From NCBI GenBank assembly GCA_004325065.1, contig PITI01000120.1, positions 1 to 20,762 on the forward strand: a DNA stretch of 20,762 nucleotides, in the 5' to 3' direction. Numbering within the stretch: position 1 is the first letter of the stretch; each line of letters begins with the position of its first letter. The stretch comes from Hamiltosporidium magnivora (taxonomy: Eukaryota > Microsporidia > Dubosqiidae). The position numbers and the translations under genes are program-made. Under the pieces are notes generated by a model. The model saw only the letters and a program-made list of their open reading frames with translations, was not told where the DNA came from and made no database searches. Positions 18,727 through 20,762 of the stretch are shown in pieces.

Positions 18727-19848
18727 TTATATTTTATTGGTTTTTATTTTCTTGAATTCTTTATCATTCATATAAAATATTTCTATTTCTGGATATAATA
18801 ACTTAAGTCTTAATTTAGAACAATATTCTTCTAAAATGCCAATACTTATTAAAAAATCTATTAAATTTAGAAATTCAAAGTACGAAATTCTATCTAAATT
18901 TAGAATTTTAAATTTTAAATCAAACTTTTCAAATAAAATATTTTTACTAAGAATATCAGAATCTTGAAAACAAAAAAGTAAAATTTTTGAATATAAATTT
19001 AAATTCTCTAAATATTTATAATACAATGGGTTATACATAGATTTCATTGTATTATCTACATCAAAAATTGTTATCAATTCGGATTTGGCTTTGATAGATT
19101 TTAATCGTTTTGTACTTTTTTTTACAATATCTTGATTGGTTTCAGAATTAATCTGATCTAAAATGTGTTCTACTTTTCTAATATCCCCACTCACTGCACT
19201 AATTCTCTTACTCAATAAATCAATAGAATTTTTTTCAAATTTCCTTTTTAAATCTAACGATTTAATTTTCTTATCTAAAATTATTTTAGATTCAATTATT
19301 TTATTTATTTTTTCGTGTGTATAAGGTTTAAAATATATTCTATCCGTACCCAATCTACTATTAACTTTGGCTTCAAATAATTTCTCAGGTAGATTTAACG
19401 TATTTGCTATAACAATAATTAATAATTTTGATGACATATTTTTGCTTTCAATATACGGTAAATCAAATATATTATACAATAGTTCTTGTTTTGGAGTTAT
19501 TAATAAATCTATTTCATCTAAAACCATAATATGGTGTTTTTTGCAGGATAAAAAGTGTGTTTGTAATGTTTTTAAAAAACCTTGTTTTTGATTTAATTTC
19601 ATACAACTTGTATTTCGTAAAATATTTAAATAAATGCTATTTTTGGTTTTTAAATGTCCACAATTAATATAAAGATATTCAAACACATTTTTCTGTTTTA
19701 TATTTTTTAATAACTTTGTAACCGTATATGTTTTTCCTGATCCCGGAACACCACTAACATATATCGATTTTCCTATTCCAGATTTTATAAAATCTGTTAT
19801 GTAATCTTTTAATATATTATATTCTTCTTCTCGTGAAACAACTGACAT
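18727..19848 (-). CDS. ORC1: Origin recognition complex subunit 1 (ORC1), AAA+ ATPase
   Basis: ORC1 is the ATP-hydrolysing subunit of the origin recognition complex, which loads the MCM helicase with CDC6 in the nucleus. This 373-residue protein has Walker A GVPGSGKT (33-40), Walker B VLDEID (109-114) and sensor 1 in IANTLNLPE (N149). It also has SRLGTDRIYFKPYTHEKI (164-181), the block that marks ORC1 rather than CDC6, and sensor 2 SGDIRKVEHIL (220-230, R224). A probable winged-helix region, leucine-rich with short helices, occupies about 285-360. Yeast and animal ORC1 are much longer and start with a BAH domain. Here the protein begins almost at the ATPase domain, so BAH and the disordered linker are absent. 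The CCC at 19849-19851 directly precedes the ATG and fixes the start. An ORC1/CDC6 dual-purpose protein remains possible. Confidence 0.9.
   Translation of the reverse strand: MSVVSREEEYNILKDYITDFIKSGIGKSIYVSGVPGSGKTYTVTKLLKNIKQKNVFEYLYINCGHLKTKNSIYLNILRNTSCMKLNQKQGFLKTLQTHFLSCKKHHIMVLDEIDLLITPKQELLYNIFDLPYIESKNMSSKLLIIVIANTLNLPEKLFEAKVNSRLGTDRIYFKPYTHEKINKIIESKIILDKKIKSLDLKRKFEKNSIDLLSKRISAVSGDIRKVEHILDQINSETNQDIVKKSTKRLKSIKAKSELITIFDVDNTMKSMYNPLYYKYLENLNLYSKILLFCFQDSDILSKNILFEKFDLKFKILNLDRISYFEFLNLIDFLISIGILEEYCSKLRLKLLYPEIEIFYMNDKEFKKIKTNKI
18733..18738 (-). terminator. AATAAA overlapping the ORC1 3' end
   Basis: Read on the minus strand, AATAAA lies a few bases before the stop codon TAA (18729-18727), inside the last codons. 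Polyadenylation signals this close to or inside the gene end are usual in compact microsporidian genes. In such AT-rich sequence the hexamer may also occur by chance. Confidence 0.3.
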
Positions 19849-19851
19849 GGG
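19849..19851 (-). promoter_or_regulatory. CCC motif directly upstream of the ORC1 start
   Basis: On the minus strand the sequence reads AAATACCCATG, so CCC abuts the start codon. This is the clearest of the three CCC signals in the window. A second GC patch (CCGGCTT on the minus strand, about 19898-19904) lies roughly 50 bases upstream in otherwise AT-only sequence and may belong to the promoter. Confidence 0.5.
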
Positions 19852-19969
19852 TATTTATATATATTTATGATACTTATCATTTTTTCGCTATATTTTAAGC
19901 CGGGACTGGAGATTTTAAAAAAGTATTATAAAAATAAGTTTTATATATTTTAAAAGTAAAAGATTATGA

Positions 19970-20762
19970 AGGAGGATTTATTATTTAGATACTGTATTCG
20001 GTTTATTAAGATATTTATCGCTGAATGTAATACAAAATATAAAAAAACGGCCAAAAGTATTCAACGCTTCGATATCTCGCCTATTATCTGCTTATTCGGA
20101 TTTGAAAAAAAAAGAATTTGGTTTTATATTAGCATATAAAAGGTTTGGCAGCTTTAGATATGTAAACTATAAATGAAAAAATTTGGAGAAGAACTCTATA
20201 GTGTTGTGCTCCGATGTGAACATATGCGTTTGCAATTTTACGATTTCCAAAAAAAAGTAAATATCAATTTCAAGACAACGATTCTCAATTGAAAAACAAA
20301 AATAAACTCTATCTTGCACAAATGAAATGTTTCATAAAACTCAAAAAAGTTTCGAAGAATATTCAATAAAAAGAACTGCGAAGAGACTAGCTAGCAAAAT
20401 TATTAACGAAATAAATTAAAATTTTATTCATTGTTATATAATGCAAGAAAGAATTAGCTTGTGGGTCATTGTGACTCTTCTAGCGCGCAAATGAAAAAAG
20501 TAATATAAGTAAAAGTAATGAGGAGCTTTTCTGTCAATTCTTAGATAAAATTTATTTTAGAGAAGCAGAATGTGTTTAAAAGACTACAATGACTCTTTTA
20601 AATCACTAATTCATTTAACGAAAAGATTTTAGATTAGGCTCAGACACGACACAAGACATAATGAAGTGGTATATGACCAAATTACACCTTTAAACGATAC
20701 AAATTCGGTCTAAAAAACGAATTAAGAGTAAGATTCATAGTATTTAAGAAATTCTTTAAAAT
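19970..20762 (+). mobile_element. R2-like retrotransposon fragment (copy C, runs off the window)
   Basis: Plus-strand fragments match copy B from the end of the reverse transcriptase into the linker. SAYSDLKKKEFGFILAYK (about 20090-20143) fits the region before the conserved LPRKELG block. GEELYSVVLRCEHMRLQFYD (from about 20184) parallels KELEKVLHGIKFKSEHLVLK in copy B. KNKLYLAQMKCFIKLK (from about 20296) parallels NTNKTQL..IKGFLRAK, and LYNARKN lies at 20433-20453. RHDTRHNEVV (about 20643-20672) matches the HDxTRxHNEVV block, and KRYKFGLKN follows. Stops and frameshifts break every segment, so it is dead. The first ~120 bp are a weaker match and the left edge is uncertain. It begins only about 120 bp upstream of ORC1. 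Confidence 0.7.

Noticed and set aside
19367..19591. 74-codon plus frame inside ORC1
   Set aside because: It is the complement of the Walker B/sensor 1 region of ORC1.
19966..20139. ATG-initiated 57-codon plus frame upstream of ORC1 (MKEDLLFRYCIRFIKIF)
   Set aside because: It overlaps the retroelement copy C relic in another frame, matches no family I recognise, and has no CCC motif before its ATG. A tiny real gene cannot be fully excluded.

Overview
This is eukaryotic, very AT-rich DNA, and the best fit is a gene-sparse microsporidian genome. Only three intact intron-less genes are supportable in 20.8 kb. All three are housekeeping genes of fungal/microsporidian type, and each has a CCC triplet a few bases upstream of its probable start codon, as reported for microsporidian genes. 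The rest is non-coding or decayed transposon sequence. That rules out the compact microsporidia (Encephalitozoon type) and suggests an expanded, transposon-littered genome such as those of Edhazardia, Hamiltosporidium or Nosema bombycis. The genus cannot be decided by eye.

Layout. 1 to about 420: 3' end of a non-LTR retrotransposon (copy A), cut by the window edge. 421-4617: AT-rich desert with one copy of a ~220 bp dispersed repeat (about 1405-1640). 4618-6117 (+): PIG-A/GPI3, the catalytic subunit of the first step of GPI-anchor synthesis, with an unusual cysteine-pair insertion. 6118-13380: long desert holding a possible minus-strand retroelement scrap (6391-6570), a GC-richer hairpin segment (about 7625-7835) and two more copies of the dispersed repeat (8012-8230 on +, 11871-12089 on -). 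About 13380-16875 (+): copy B, a nearly full-length but heavily mutated retrotransposon with a recognisable reverse transcriptase core followed by a restriction-like endonuclease, the R2/R4/Dong architecture. About 17055-17540 (-): copy D, the end of the same element in opposite orientation. 17653-18495 (+): KH-domain RNA-binding protein. 18727-19848 (-): ORC1, the origin-recognition ATPase. About 19970-20762 (+): copy C of the same element, cut by the window end.

The three genes have unrelated jobs (GPI lipid synthesis, RNA binding, replication initiation) and are not an operon-like unit. The KH gene and ORC1 converge on a 231 bp spacer. The most notable structure is at least four copies of one R2-like retroelement family surrounding the genes, three of them packed around the KH/ORC1 pair, plus a three-copy short repeat of unknown type. 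No prokaryotic system, CRISPR array, tRNA or rRNA was found.
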